Below are positions 52,859 through 61,566 of a DNA stretch of 64,000 bases, piece after piece. The notes under the pieces were generated by a model that did no database searches, was not told the DNA's origin, and was given only the letters and a program-made list of their open reading frames with translations. The first letter of the stretch is position 1. Each line of letters begins with the position of its first letter. Position numbers and translations under genes: made by a program. The stretch is taken from the NCBI RefSeq assembly GCF_001612615.1, contig NZ_BDAU01000009.1, positions 186,001 through 250,000 on the forward strand, read 5' to 3'. This stretch comes from Nocardia amikacinitolerans NBRC 108937 (GTDB lineage Bacteria; Actinomycetota; Actinomycetes; Mycobacteriales; Mycobacteriaceae).

Positions 52859-53473
52859 TCAGTCGGCCGGAGTGATGGATGACGCCGGCGTTCGTCCGGC
52901 GCGCCGACGTTCGCGCCGCCGACGGCGGTAGCGGCGAATCCGGCTCGCCAGCAACGTGATCAGAAGCAGGCCGATCAGCAGGAACAATCCCGCCACGATC
53001 GCCGCTGCCACCGGGTAGAAGATCGCGAGGGTGACGACGCCCGCGACGGCGAGATCCTCCACGGCGCTGGTCACGATATTGCTGGCCGGTTCCGGTGAGG
53101 TGTTGATCGCCATCCGCAGCCCGGCCTTGACCAGATGGCTGACCAGGGCGGTGGTGCCGCCCACCGCCGCCGCGGCCAGTTGCGACAGCGAATCGTCGGA
53201 GCCCGCGATGAGCGCCGCCACCACCGCGCCCGTGGCCGGCCGCACCACCGTGTGCAACGTGTCCCAGAACGTGTCGAGGTACGGAACCTTGTCGGCCACC
53301 GCCTCGATGAGGAAGAGCACCGCGGCCGCGATCAGCACGTCGGTGCGTTGCAGGCCTTCCGGTACGTCGTCGGAAAGGCCGGTGGCGCCGAACAATCCGA
53401 ACAGCAGCACCACGGCGTAGGCGTTGATACCGCTGGCCCAACCCGCGGTGAAGATCAAGGGGAGCAGGGACAC
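52859..53473 (-). CDS. DUF4126 membrane protein
   Basis: A 204-residue protein with about five helices and the DUF4126 opening A-G-W-A-S-G-I-N-A-Y-A-V-V-L-L-F-G-L, then D-K-V-P-Y-L-D-T-F-W-D-T and G-G-T-T-A-L-x-S-H-L-V-K. It ends in a highly basic tail (R-R-Y-R-R-R-R-R-E-R-R-R). Function unknown. Start is GTG. It follows the phosphonate permease genes by 28 bases, but in the order of the strand it is downstream of them, so it could be read through. Confidence 0.8.
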   Translation of the reverse strand: MSLLPLIFTAGWASGINAYAVVLLFGLFGATGLSDDVPEGLQRTDVLIAAAVLFLIEAVADKVPYLDTFWDTLHTVVRPATGAVVAALIAGSDDSLSQLAAAAVGGTTALVSHLVKAGLRMAINTSPEPASNIVTSAVEDLAVAGVVTLAIFYPVAAAIVAGLFLLIGLLLITLLASRIRRYRRRRRERRRAGRTPASSITPAD

Positions 53474-53501
53474 ACTTCGATCCTAGGCGCGAGCGCCCGG
53501 C

Positions 53502-54299
53502 TCACCGCAGTGCCGCGCGTCCCCTCGCTCTGCCGAGCAGCACCAACGCCACCAGCGTGACCAGCACCAGGAGTGTCGTCCCCGCCGCGGCGTCGAACAC
53601 GTCTCCCCGATCGGTCTGCCCGAAGATGGTGACCGGCAAGGTGCGCCAGGTGGCGGGGTACACCATGATGGTCGCGCCCAGTTCACCCATCGACAGCGCG
53701 ACAGCCAGGCCGGCGGCCGCGCCGAGCGCGGGCAACAGCAGCGGAAGCGTCACCTCGCAGAGCACCCGAACCGGCCCGGCGCCAAGGGATTCGGCGGCTT
53801 GTCGATAGTCCGGATCGAGGCGGTCCAGCGCGGCCGACACCGCGCTGAACGCGTAGGCAAGCACCAGCACCGCGTGCGCGACGATGACGATCCACTTGGA
53901 ACCGCCCAGCAGCAACGGGCGCTCGTTGAAGGCGATCAGCACGCCGAGACCGATGGCGACCGAGGGCACCGCCACCGGCAGGTGGAACACGGCGTCGGTC
54001 AGCCTGCGACACCACGCCGGCGCCTCCCGCGCGGCGAGTGCGGCCCAGGTGCCGACGATCAAGGCGAAAGCGCCCGCCAGCAATGCGGTCTGCAAACTCA
54101 CCGACAGGCTCGCCGCTTGCTCACCCGTCAGCGCCTGCCGGAAGTTGGCGAGCCCGAGATCCGAAGGGAGCGGGCCGGTCCAACTACCGGCCAGCGACGC
54201 GGCGACGACGGTGGCGATCGGCGCGACGAACACGACCGTGACGACCAGACCGAACACCGTCAGCACCACCGCCCGGCCGGTTCGGGTCCACACCAGCAT
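53502..54299 (-). CDS. ABC transporter permease 2, aminophosphonate type
   Basis: A 265-residue inner-membrane permease with six helices and the binding-protein-dependent transport motif E-S-L-G-A-G-P-V-R-V-L-C-E-V-T-L-P (about 172-188), which contacts the ATPase. The ATG at 54299 is placed well after AGGA; a GTG at 54305 overlapping the previous stop is the alternative. With the first permease it forms a heterodimer of the AEP-type (PhnTUV-like) importer. Confidence 0.87.
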   Translation of the reverse strand: MLVWTRTGRAVVLTVFGLVVTVVFVAPIATVVAASLAGSWTGPLPSDLGLANFRQALTGEQAASLSVSLQTALLAGAFALIVGTWAALAAREAPAWCRRLTDAVFHLPVAVPSVAIGLGVLIAFNERPLLLGGSKWIVIVAHAVLVLAYAFSAVSAALDRLDPDYRQAAESLGAGPVRVLCEVTLPLLLPALGAAAGLAVALSMGELGATIMVYPATWRTLPVTIFGQTDRGDVFDAAAGTTLLVLVTLVALVLLGRARGRAALR

Positions 54300-54301
54300 G
54301 G

Positions 54302-55192
54302 TCACTGTCCTTTCCGCGCCGTGACGCGCGCGAAGACGAATCGATAGGCGGCGTACAGCGTCAGCGACAGCGCCACCTGCACCGAAGCCAGCACCGCCGC
54401 GCCGGGCAGGTCGAAGGTCACGATGCCGCGGGTGTAGATCAGCGCGGGCAGCGTCAGCACGCCCTTGGCGCCGGTGAACAGCACAATGCCGAACTCGTTG
54501 AGCGTCAACAGGAGAACGAGGCTGCCGCCCGCGGCCATGGCGGGCCAGGCCTCCGGCAGCACGACCTGGCGCAGCACCCGCCACGGCGAGGCGCCGAGAC
54601 TGGCCGCCACGTCGAGCTGTTCGCGCGGCAGCCGAGCGAACGCGGCGAGCAGCGGACGCACCACGAAGGGCGTGAAAAAGGTGATCTCCGCGGCGATCAC
54701 GCCGAGCGGGGTGTTGAGGAAGTTCAGCAGGGGAGTGTCGCGGCCGGTGAGCTCGGCGATCAGCGCGTTGACCGCGCCCGCGGTGCCGTAGAGAAAGGTG
54801 AACGCGAGCGTCACCAGGAACGACGGCAGGGTGAGCACGGTATCGATCAGCCTGCCGACCACCGCCGAGCCCGGGAACGGCACGAACGCCAGCACGATGG
54901 CGAGGAACGCGCCGAGCACCAGGCACCCCGCGGTCGAGGCGAACGCGATGGAAACCGTGCGCCACAGCGCGTTTCGGAACGACTCCGAACTCAGCACCGA
55001 GGACCACACCTCGGTACCGCGCCCGTTCGAGGTGACCGTCGACTCGGTGAGCACCCGCAGAATCGGATATCCGGCGACGAGGAGAACCAGCAGCACCGAC
55101 GGCAGCGTCCACAGCACCGCGCGCCATGGCCGCCGCGCGGGTGCCGGTGGTTCGACGCTGTCCACCGGACGGTCGAGCAGCACCGCGCTCAT
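54302..55192 (-). CDS. ABC transporter permease 1, aminophosphonate type
   Basis: A 296-residue permease with six helices after a polar N-terminus, and the loop A-A-S-L-G-A-S-P-W-R-V-L-R-Q-V-V-L-P (about 190-207). Its stop overlaps or abuts the start of permease 2. The gap to the ATPase gene upstream is 343 bases and is filled by the 96-base tandem repeat, unusual in an operon whose other gaps are short. Confidence 0.87.
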   Translation of the reverse strand: MSAVLLDRPVDSVEPPAPARRPWRAVLWTLPSVLLVLLVAGYPILRVLTESTVTSNGRGTEVWSSVLSSESFRNALWRTVSIAFASTAGCLVLGAFLAIVLAFVPFPGSAVVGRLIDTVLTLPSFLVTLAFTFLYGTAGAVNALIAELTGRDTPLLNFLNTPLGVIAAEITFFTPFVVRPLLAAFARLPREQLDVAASLGASPWRVLRQVVLPEAWPAMAAGGSLVLLLTLNEFGIVLFTGAKGVLTLPALIYTRGIVTFDLPGAAVLASVQVALSLTLYAAYRFVFARVTARKGQ

Positions 55193-55236
55193 GTCGGCAC
55201 TTCCGTCGCCTGGCCGTTCGGCGATCGGGACGGGAG

Positions 55237-55620
55237 CGCGAGCCAGAGCGTACGCGCGCCGCCGCCTCGCGCGAACGCTGTGCTGCGGTGAAGGATTCGC
55301 CGCCAGCCGGTCGGGGGATGAGCCCACACGCGTACGCCTGCCCGCATGCCGGCGCCTGCGCTTCGCGACAACACTCTGCGCCGGAGAAGGACTCGCATCC
55401 CGCCGGTCGCGCAGTGGGCGCGGAGCTCCGTGAGCCCGAGCATTCTTCCGCTGCCGCCTCGCGAGTTCGCCGTGCGGTGGTGCAGGTCTCGCGGCCAGCA
55501 AGTCCTGGGATGCGCGCACGCACCCACCAGCCCGATCATCCGAGTGCTCCAGCCCCGCCTGGGATCCCCGGGGCGGTGGACGGTCCAGCACCGACCGGTC
55601 GGGGGATGAGCACGCCCGCT
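55237..55620. repeat. Four tandem copies of a 96-bp repeat
   Basis: Diverged units with exact 96-base spacing: equivalent codons TCG at 55267, 55363 and 55459 and CCG at 55555. Shared blocks include GCC-GCC-TCG-CG, the AAGGA-TCG segment and CCGGTCGGGGGATGAG (55306 and 55594). The unit nearest the ATPase gene encodes its last 25 or so residues; the period is 32 codons and the ATPase frame, apart from one TGA, is open through the whole array. Confidence 0.85.
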
Positions 55621-56750
55621 GGATCGGGGAACCGGACGCCGACCACCGATCCCGGTGTCTGCGGGGCACGTCCTGGCACGTCCACCACGAGCGGATCCGG
55701 TAATCCATCCAAGCCGACCTCGAGCCGCGTGGATGCGCCGCGCCATACGCTCGACAGCACATTGCCTCGCAACGTATTCCGCTCGGGTAAGCCGCCGATC
55801 GCCACGGTGTGCGGCCGAATGCACAGCAGCGCGTCCGAATCCGGTTCCAACGCGCGCCTGCCGACGCCGGGATCAGGCGCATGGGCGCGCAGCGTGTGCG
55901 AGCCCGCGGTAACCAGCGCGATGCCCCCGGAAACCCGATTCACCGTGCACGGCACAAGATTCGCGCCGCCGAGGAACGCCGCGGTGAAGTCGCTGGGCGG
56001 CCGCTGCCAAAGGTTCTCGGCGGTGTCCACGTCGACGAGGCGGGCGTCGCGCATGACCGCGATCCGGTCGGCGAGCGCCAACGCCTCGGCCTGATCGTGT
56101 GTGACATACAGCATCGCGGTGTCCGGCAACGCCTCCCGCAACTGCCGCAACTCACCGAGCATCGTCTGGCGCAACTGGGCGTCCAGCGCCGCGAGCGGTT
56201 CGTCGAGCAACAGCACCTTCGGCCGGATGGCGAGCGCCCTGGCGATGGCCACGCGCTGCTGCTGCCCGCCGGACAGCTCGCGCGGCAGCCGCTTGCCGTA
56301 CTCGGCCATGCCGACCATGGTCAGCGCCTCGGTCACCCGGTCCGCGATGGCGTTGCGCGGCACACGATGCGCTTTCAGTCCGAAGGCCACATTGCCGTGC
56401 ACGGTCATGTGCGGGAACAGCGCGTAGGACTGCACCACCACACCGATACCGCGCTTGGCCGGTGACAGATTCGTGACGTCGCGCCCGGCCAGCCGGACCG
56501 CGCCCGAGGTCGGCCTGACGAACCCGGCCAGCGCCTTGAGTGCCGTCGACTTGCCGGACCCGCTGGGCCCGAGCAAGGCGACGGTCTCGCCCGCGGCGAC
56601 GCGCAACGTGAAGTCGGCAAGGGCGACGGTGGATTTGCGGCCGGTCCCGTACCGGACGCCGACCCGGTCGAACACGATGGCGGGTTCGCCGTCGACTTCG
56701 TGACGCGAAGTGGCGGTGGACGTTTCGGTGAGCGTGTCGCCGGGGATCAT
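55536..56750 (-). CDS. ABC transporter ATPase, aminophosphonate type
   Basis: A 404-residue ATPase: Walker A G-P-S-G-S-G-K-S-T (about 61-69), Q-loop, signature L-S-G-G-Q-Q-Q-R-V-A-I-A-R-A-L (about 159-173), Walker B L-L-L-D-E-P, H-loop T-H-D, and a C-terminal TOBE-like domain (about 260-375). The final R-P-V-G-A-G-P-S-T-A-P-G-I-P-G-G-A-G-A-L-G comes from the tandem repeat. GGAGG precedes the ATG. It is most like the PhnT group that energises 2-aminoethylphosphonate uptake. Confidence 0.88.
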   Translation of the reverse strand: MIPGDTLTETSTATSRHEVDGEPAIVFDRVGVRYGTGRKSTVALADFTLRVAAGETVALLGPSGSGKSTALKALAGFVRPTSGAVRLAGRDVTNLSPAKRGIGVVVQSYALFPHMTVHGNVAFGLKAHRVPRNAIADRVTEALTMVGMAEYGKRLPRELSGGQQQRVAIARALAIRPKVLLLDEPLAALDAQLRQTMLGELRQLREALPDTAMLYVTHDQAEALALADRIAVMRDARLVDVDTAENLWQRPPSDFTAAFLGGANLVPCTVNRVSGGIALVTAGSHTLRAHAPDPGVGRRALEPDSDALLCIRPHTVAIGGLPERNTLRGNVLSSVWRGASTRLEVGLDGLPDPLVVDVPGRAPQTPGSVVGVRFPDPAGVLIPRPVGAGPSTAPGIPGGAGALG

Positions 56751-56751
56751 G

Positions 56752-57807
56752 TCAGCCTCCGATGGCCTTCTCGTAGGCGGCTACGTCGTCGTTCAGGTCG
56801 GCGAGGACTTTCGTCCAGTCGGGGCGCACGATCTGAACGCCCTGCAACAGGGCGGCCGGGCTCGGGCCGGAGCCGGTGGCGTCGGCCAGATCGGTGCGGG
56901 CCGAAACGGCGAACGCGTCGGGGCCGAGCGTCTGCTGCACCTCTTTGCTGAGCAGGTAGTCCATCAGCTTCTTGGCGGCCTCCGCGTGCGGGGCGCCCTT
57001 GGCCAGGCCCATGAAGTAGGGCAGCGCGACGGTGTGCTTGGCGCCGTCGGCCGAGGCGGGGAAGAAGATGCCGAACTTCGAGCCCTTCGAGGTGATCGAT
57101 TCCATGTTCATCTGGATGTCGCCGTTGGCGATCAGCAGCTCGCCCTTGTCGACCTTCGGTTGCAGCTTGCCGGTGGACGCCGACGGCCCGACATTGTTGA
57201 CCTGCAACCGCTTCAAGTAATCCAGTGCGCCGTCCTTGCCGCGCAACTGTTGCAGCAGGATCAGCACGGCGGTGCCGTCTCCGGCCTGGCCGGGGGTCGA
57301 ATACTGGAGCTTGCCTTTGTATTCCGGCTTCAGCAGGTCGTCCCAGGTGAGCTTCGAGGCGTCGACGGAGTTGTTGGCGATGAAGTTCAGGTAGTTGCCC
57401 GCCAGGCTGACGAACCTGCCGTTCGGGTCCTTCTCGGTGGCGGGGTAGGCCGAGGTGTCGACGCCGAGCGGCTGCAAAAGCCCTGTGGCGTCGGCCTTCT
57501 GGATGAACGGCGGCAGGGTGACCACCACGTCGGCCCGCGGGTTGGACTGCTCCTTCTCGAGGCGGTTGACCACCTCGCCGGATCCCGCCGCGACGACGTT
57601 CACCGCGATGCCGGTCTCGGACCGGAACTTGTCGAAATGGGTCCGGTACCAGGCGTCGAGGCCGTCGGCGGAGTAGACGGTGACCGTCTCGGAGCCGCCG
57701 GAACCCGTTCCGCCGCAGGCCGCGGTCACGGCGACGGCGGTGGCGGTGACGACCAGCAGGGCGGTCCTGGACAGGACGCGAGACAGGCGCGTGGGGGAAG
57801 TACGCAC
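56752..57807 (-). CDS. Substrate-binding lipoprotein, aminophosphonate type
   Basis: A 351-residue extracellular binding protein with lipobox V-T-A-A-C (Cys about 31) and a type-II periplasmic fold: V-T-V-Y-S-A-D-G-L-D-A-W-Y at the mature start and G-D-G-T-A-V-L-I-L-L-Q in the second lobe, as in the PhnS/iron-type family. It should deliver 2-aminoethylphosphonate or a related compound to the permease. One base separates its stop from the ATPase start. Confidence 0.87.
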   Translation of the reverse strand: MRTSPTRLSRVLSRTALLVVTATAVAVTAACGGTGSGGSETVTVYSADGLDAWYRTHFDKFRSETGIAVNVVAAGSGEVVNRLEKEQSNPRADVVVTLPPFIQKADATGLLQPLGVDTSAYPATEKDPNGRFVSLAGNYLNFIANNSVDASKLTWDDLLKPEYKGKLQYSTPGQAGDGTAVLILLQQLRGKDGALDYLKRLQVNNVGPSASTGKLQPKVDKGELLIANGDIQMNMESITSKGSKFGIFFPASADGAKHTVALPYFMGLAKGAPHAEAAKKLMDYLLSKEVQQTLGPDAFAVSARTDLADATGSGPSPAALLQGVQIVRPDWTKVLADLNDDVAAYEKAIGG

Positions 57808-57857
57808 GGTGGGAGCAACTTTCGCTTGATGGTGTCGATGGTCGAAGGGACGAGGAC

Positions 57858-58547
57858 TCAGGCGCGCTCAGCGCGGATCAGTTCGGCGAATTCGACGACC
57901 GAGGGCAGCACGTGGGTGGCCCCGGCGGCACGCAGCCGCGGTTCGTCGTGCGCGCCGGTCAACACGCCCGCGACGATGCGGGCGCCCGCAGCACGGCCGG
58001 TGGCGATGTCGCTGGTGGTGTCGCCGAGCACGGCGACACGGTCGACGGCGTCGACGCGCAAGCGCAGCAGCGCGGTGAGCACCAGGTCGGGGTAGGGGCG
58101 GCCGCGACCGGCATCGGAGGGCGCTAGGGTGAGATCGGCGATGTCGTTCCAGCCCAGCGCGTCGAGCAGCCGATCCTGGGTACTCCGGCTGAAGCCGGTG
58201 GTCAGCGCGACCCGCACACCCGCGTCGCGCAGCGATGAAATGGCCTCGGCCGCACCCGGAATGGGCGAAATATCGACCTCGCCGATCAGAGCGCCGTAGG
58301 CGTCCTCGAAGGCGCGGTTGGCGGCCTGCGCGCGGTCCTCGTCGCCGAGCAACGCGCGGAACACGGCGATCTTGGACTGACCCATGGTGTCCAGCACGTA
58401 CTGGCGGGCGTGTTCCCGCCGCGGCCCTTCGGTTTCCATGCCCGCGGCCGTCGCCGCCGCTTCGAACGCGCGCTGCACCAGGCCGCCGTCGGCGACGGTT
58501 GTTCCCGCCATGTCGAGTACGGCCAACTGAATCGTGTTGTCCGGCAT
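57858..58547 (-). CDS. Phosphonatase-like HAD hydrolase
   Basis: A 229-residue HAD enzyme of the phosphonoacetaldehyde hydrolase-like group. Motif I is D-M-A-G-T-T (Asp12 nucleophile) with Ala14 in place of the usual second Asp, as in true phosphonatases. Lys59 in M-G-Q-S-K-I lies where the cap-domain Schiff-base lysine sits. G-D-T-T-S-D-I is motif IV. It should cleave the carbon-phosphorus bond of phosphonoacetaldehyde; the exact substrate is inferred. Start follows a GAGAAAC box. Confidence 0.85.
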   Translation of the reverse strand: MPDNTIQLAVLDMAGTTVADGGLVQRAFEAAATAAGMETEGPRREHARQYVLDTMGQSKIAVFRALLGDEDRAQAANRAFEDAYGALIGEVDISPIPGAAEAISSLRDAGVRVALTTGFSRSTQDRLLDALGWNDIADLTLAPSDAGRGRPYPDLVLTALLRLRVDAVDRVAVLGDTTSDIATGRAAGARIVAGVLTGAHDEPRLRAAGATHVLPSVVEFAELIRAERA

Positions 58548-58557
58548 TGTTTCTCCT

Positions 58558-59694
58558 TCAGAGGCCCAGTAGTTCGGCGGTTTCCTCGCCGAGGACCGGG
58601 CCGAGGGTCATGCCGCGGCCGCCGGGGCCGGTGATCACCCAGACGTGCTCGTCGGCCTTTGCTCGGGTGACGATCGCGGCGGGATCGACGCTCTGGCTGT
58701 ACACCCCGGCCCACCGGCGCACGATCGGCGGTAGCTTGCGGCCGAGCAGCTCCTCGGTGACGGAGGTGAGGTGCTCGTAGGGCGCCTCGTCCACGTCGAA
58801 GGCGAACGGCTCGGTGTACTCGTGGGTGTCGCCGATGGTGAGTCCGCCGTGCAGGCGCTGCACGCACAGCAACTGCATCCGGTGCTCGGCCGCGGTGGCG
58901 GTCTGGGACTGCTCGCGTTCGAGCGCGTCCACCTCCGGTCCCGCGAAGCCGGGGTAGTAGCGGAAGCTGTCGCCGTCGGCGACGGCGGTGGTCAGCGGCT
59001 CGCCGAGCGGCGCGGTCTGCATCATCTGAAGCCGGACCCGACGCACGGGGATCGTCCCGACCAGTTCCCTGGTCAGCCCGGTGTGCGCGGCGCCGGGGCA
59101 GACCAGCACCAGGTCGGCCGTGAGGGCGCGGCCGTGGTCGTCGAGAACCGTTGCGCCGGAACCGGTGTCGGTGACGGATCGAGCTTCGGTTCCGGCGTGG
59201 AACGAATAGCGTTCGGAGGCCGCGAGATAGGCGCGCAGCGCGGGCAGCGCCTGCCGCGACTCGACGGCGGCGTCGGTCGAGCAGTGCAGTCCGGCCAGAT
59301 ACTTGCCGCGCAGCGCGGGGTTGATCGCGCGCACCCGCTCCGGCTCGAGCAGTTCGAATCCGCGCGCCTCGGCGCTCTCGCTCGCCGCCGCCGCGCTCGC
59401 CACGGCCAGTTCCTCGGGGGTGCGCACCAGCGTGATGGACCCGGCGGGCCGGAACCCGACGCCGGGGACCTTGCCGCCGATCTCCTCCCAGATCTCGCGC
59501 GAACGCAAGGTCAGGTCGAGCTCCGTCGCCGACCGCCCGGACACCCACACCAGGCCGAAGTTGCGCACCGTCGCGCCACGCGCCTCGGGCTCGCGCTCCA
59601 GCTGCACTACCTCGTGTCCGCGGCGGACCGCGGCAAGGGCGTGGGCGGTGCCGAGGATTCCACCTCCGATGATGACCACTCGCATGGGAACCAT
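58558..59694 (-). CDS. FAD-dependent aminophosphonate oxidase (TIGR03364/PbfD-like)
   Basis: A 378-residue flavoprotein of the glycine/D-amino acid oxidase fold: V-I-I-G-G-G-I-L-G (about 7-15) and L-E-R-E-P-E-A-R-G-A-T. It belongs to the family that neighbours phosphonatase-like genes, whose PbfD member oxidises aminoalkylphosphonates or their N-methyl forms to phosphonoacetaldehyde. Here it would feed the hydrolase encoded 10 bases downstream. ATG codons at 59694 and 59685 are both possible. GntR-type sites lie directly upstream. No PhnW-type transaminase is in the cluster, which makes oxidative entry plausible. Confidence 0.82.
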   Translation of the reverse strand: MVPMRVVIIGGGILGTAHALAAVRRGHEVVQLEREPEARGATVRNFGLVWVSGRSATELDLTLRSREIWEEIGGKVPGVGFRPAGSITLVRTPEELAVASAAAASESAEARGFELLEPERVRAINPALRGKYLAGLHCSTDAAVESRQALPALRAYLAASERYSFHAGTEARSVTDTGSGATVLDDHGRALTADLVLVCPGAAHTGLTRELVGTIPVRRVRLQMMQTAPLGEPLTTAVADGDSFRYYPGFAGPEVDALEREQSQTATAAEHRMQLLCVQRLHGGLTIGDTHEYTEPFAFDVDEAPYEHLTSVTEELLGRKLPPIVRRWAGVYSQSVDPAAIVTRAKADEHVWVITGPGGRGMTLGPVLGEETAELLGL

Positions 59695-59702
59695 GGTGGG
59701 CA

Positions 59703-59766
59703 ATGGTCTAGACCGATGGGTGTTGCCCGTGCGAACGCCGGGTTAACAATTGGTATAGTCCAATTG
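59703..59766. promoter_or_regulatory. Two DasR/NagR-like GntR sites
   Basis: Site 1 contains the perfect palindrome GGTCTAGACC (59705-59714), preceded by AT; site 2 is CAATTGG-TATAGT-CCAATTG (59747-59766) with a TTGGTATAGTCCAA core. Both match the TGGTCTAGACCA consensus of HutC/GntR-subfamily regulators and lie between the divergent oxidase and gntR genes. Autoregulation and control of the phosphonate genes are inferred. Confidence 0.7.
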
Positions 59767-59783
59767 CGGGTAGGCTGTCGGGC

Positions 59784-60551
59784 ATGGAAGCAACGGAGGT
59801 GACGCGCGGTCGGCGTGGCGAGACATCCGGCGGCGGCATCGAATTGGTCCTTCCGGAGCGCCTGCCGAAGTCGTATCGGGTGCGCACCGAGCTGGAGGGG
59901 ATCATCGACGAGCTGGCCGAGGGCGATCCGGTGCCCTCGGAGCGCGAACTCGCCGTGCGATTCGAAGTCGCCAGGGAGACCGTCCGGCAGGCCCTGCGAG
60001 ATCTCTTGGTGGAAGGGCGGATTCGGCGGCAGGGACGCGGGACGGTGGTGTCCCGGCCGAAGATGGTGCAGCCGCTGTCGCTGCGCTCCTACACCGAGGG
60101 CGCGCTGAGTCTTGGCCGGGTGCCCGGCCGCATCCTGGTCGGCTGGGAGGACGTCCCCGCCGACGCCGACACCGCACGCGATCTCGGGCTCCCCGTCGGC
60201 ACGCCCGTGATGCACCTGGAGCGGGTGCTGCTCGCCGACGGTGAGCGCATCGGACTGGAGAGCACCTTCCTTCCGCTCGCGCGCTTCGCCGGACTCCGCG
60301 ACAGCTACGACCCGACCACCTCCCTCTACGCGGCCGTGCGCGCCTCGGGGGTGGAATTCGGCGCGGCCACCGAACGCATCGAGACCGTGCTCGCCTCCCC
60401 GCGCGAGGCCGCCCTGCTCGAATGCACCACGGCGCTGCCGCTGCTGTTGTTGCACCGGCGCAGCGTCGACGAGGAGGGCGCGCCCATCGAGCGGGTGCGC
60501 GCCCTCTATCGCGGCGACCGGATCGCGTTCGAGGCGCGGCTGTCGAAGTAG
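59784..60551 (+). CDS. GntR-family regulator with UTRA domain
   Basis: A 255-residue HutC-type regulator: GntR winged helix (about 30-95; P-S-E-R-E-L-A-V-R-F-E-V-A-R-E-T-V-R-Q-A-L-R-D-L) and a UTRA ligand domain (about 110-250; V-M-H-L-E-R-V-L-L-A-D-G). The DNA sites just upstream fit the subfamily. It probably senses an aminophosphonate or a breakdown product. Its 3' end is convergent with the flavin monooxygenase gene, four bases apart. Confidence 0.9.
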   Translation: MEATEVTRGRRGETSGGGIELVLPERLPKSYRVRTELEGIIDELAEGDPVPSERELAVRFEVARETVRQALRDLLVEGRIRRQGRGTVVSRPKMVQPLSLRSYTEGALSLGRVPGRILVGWEDVPADADTARDLGLPVGTPVMHLERVLLADGERIGLESTFLPLARFAGLRDSYDPTTSLYAAVRASGVEFGAATERIETVLASPREAALLECTTALPLLLLHRRSVDEEGAPIERVRALYRGDRIAFEARLSK

Positions 60552-60555
60552 CCGG

Positions 60556-61566
60556 TCAGCGCAGCTGCGGCGCCACTTTCGTGCCGAGTAGGTCGATGGT
60601 GCGCAACACCTTCTCGTGCGGCAGTGTGCCGACGCTGGTGTGCAGCATGAACCGGTCAAGGCCGAGGGTGTCGCGCACTCCGGCGATCTTCTCGGCGACG
60701 TAGTCCGGCGTCCCGACGAACAGCGAGCCGCTCTGGGAACGCAGCGCGTCGAACTGTGCCCTGGTCATCGGACCCCAGCCGCGCTCGCGGCCGATGGTGC
60801 TCATGGCCAGCGCGTACGGCTGATAGAAGTCGGCGACCGCCGCTTCGTCGGTGTCGGCCACGTAACCGTGCGCGTGCACCGCCACCGGCTGCCGCTCGTG
60901 CCCGCCCTCGGCCAGCGCCCGGTGATACAGATCGACCAGCGGTGCGAAACGCGCGGGCTGGCCGCCGATGATCGCGATGGCCAGCGGCAGACCGAGCAGC
61001 CCGGCGCGGATCACCGATTCCGGGCTGCCGCCGACCGCGATCCACACCGGAAGCGGCCGGTCCTCGGTGCGCGGATAGACCACCGCGTCGCGCAACGGCG
61101 CGCGGAACTTCCCGGACCAGGTGACGGGCGCGTCCTCGCGCAGCCGCAGCAACAGCGCCAGTTTCTCCTCGAACAGTTCGTCGTAGTCGGCCAGGTCGTA
61201 GCCGAACAAGGGGAACGACTCGGTGAACGAGCCGCGGCCCGCCATCAGCTCGGCACGTCCGCCCGACAGACCGTCCAGAGTCGCGAAGTCCTGGTAGACG
61301 CGGACCGGGTCGTCGGAGCTGAGCACGGTGACCGCGCTGGTCAGCTGGATGCGCTCGGTGCGCGCCGCGATCGCCGCGAGCACGACCGCGGGCGAGGACG
61401 CGGCGAAGTCCTTGCGGTGGTGTTCGCCGACGCCGTACACGTCCAGGCCGGCGCGCTCGGTCGTCACCGCCTCCTCGACTACCTCGCGCAGCCGCTGCGC
61501 AGCGCTCGGCGCGGGCCGGTCGCCCGCCGGGTACAGCTCGGCGAACGTCGTCAGTCCCAGTTCCAC
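60556..61566 (-). CDS. LLM-class flavin-dependent oxidoreductase
   Basis: A 336-residue bacterial luciferase-like enzyme from a GTG start with AGGA upstream. The barrel has V-G-E-H-H-R-K-D (about 53-60), the L-T-S-A-V-T-V-L-S-S-D-D-P-V-R-V-Y-Q-D-F segment and G-R-G-S-F-T-E-S-F. It binds FMN or F420; the substrate is not predictable. It is unlikely to belong to the phosphonate pathway, being on the opposite side of gntR. Confidence 0.88.
   Translation of the reverse strand: MELGLTTFAELYPAGDRPAPSAAQRLREVVEEAVTTERAGLDVYGVGEHHRKDFAASSPAVVLAAIAARTERIQLTSAVTVLSSDDPVRVYQDFATLDGLSGGRAELMAGRGSFTESFPLFGYDLADYDELFEEKLALLLRLREDAPVTWSGKFRAPLRDAVVYPRTEDRPLPVWIAVGGSPESVIRAGLLGLPLAIAIIGGQPARFAPLVDLYHRALAEGGHERQPVAVHAHGYVADTDEAAVADFYQPYALAMSTIGRERGWGPMTRAQFDALRSQSGSLFVGTPDYVAEKIAGVRDTLGLDRFMLHTSVGTLPHEKVLRTIDLLGTKVAPQLR

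Noticed and set aside
55237..55620. CRISPR array
   Set aside because: Units are contiguous, diverged and 96 bases long with no short constant repeat and variable spacers; no cas genes.
55236..56094. Plus-strand frame covering the 96-bp repeats as a possible repeat-containing protein
   Set aside because: Unit period is in frame, but the frame has no start or ribosome site, and most of it is antisense to the ATPase gene.
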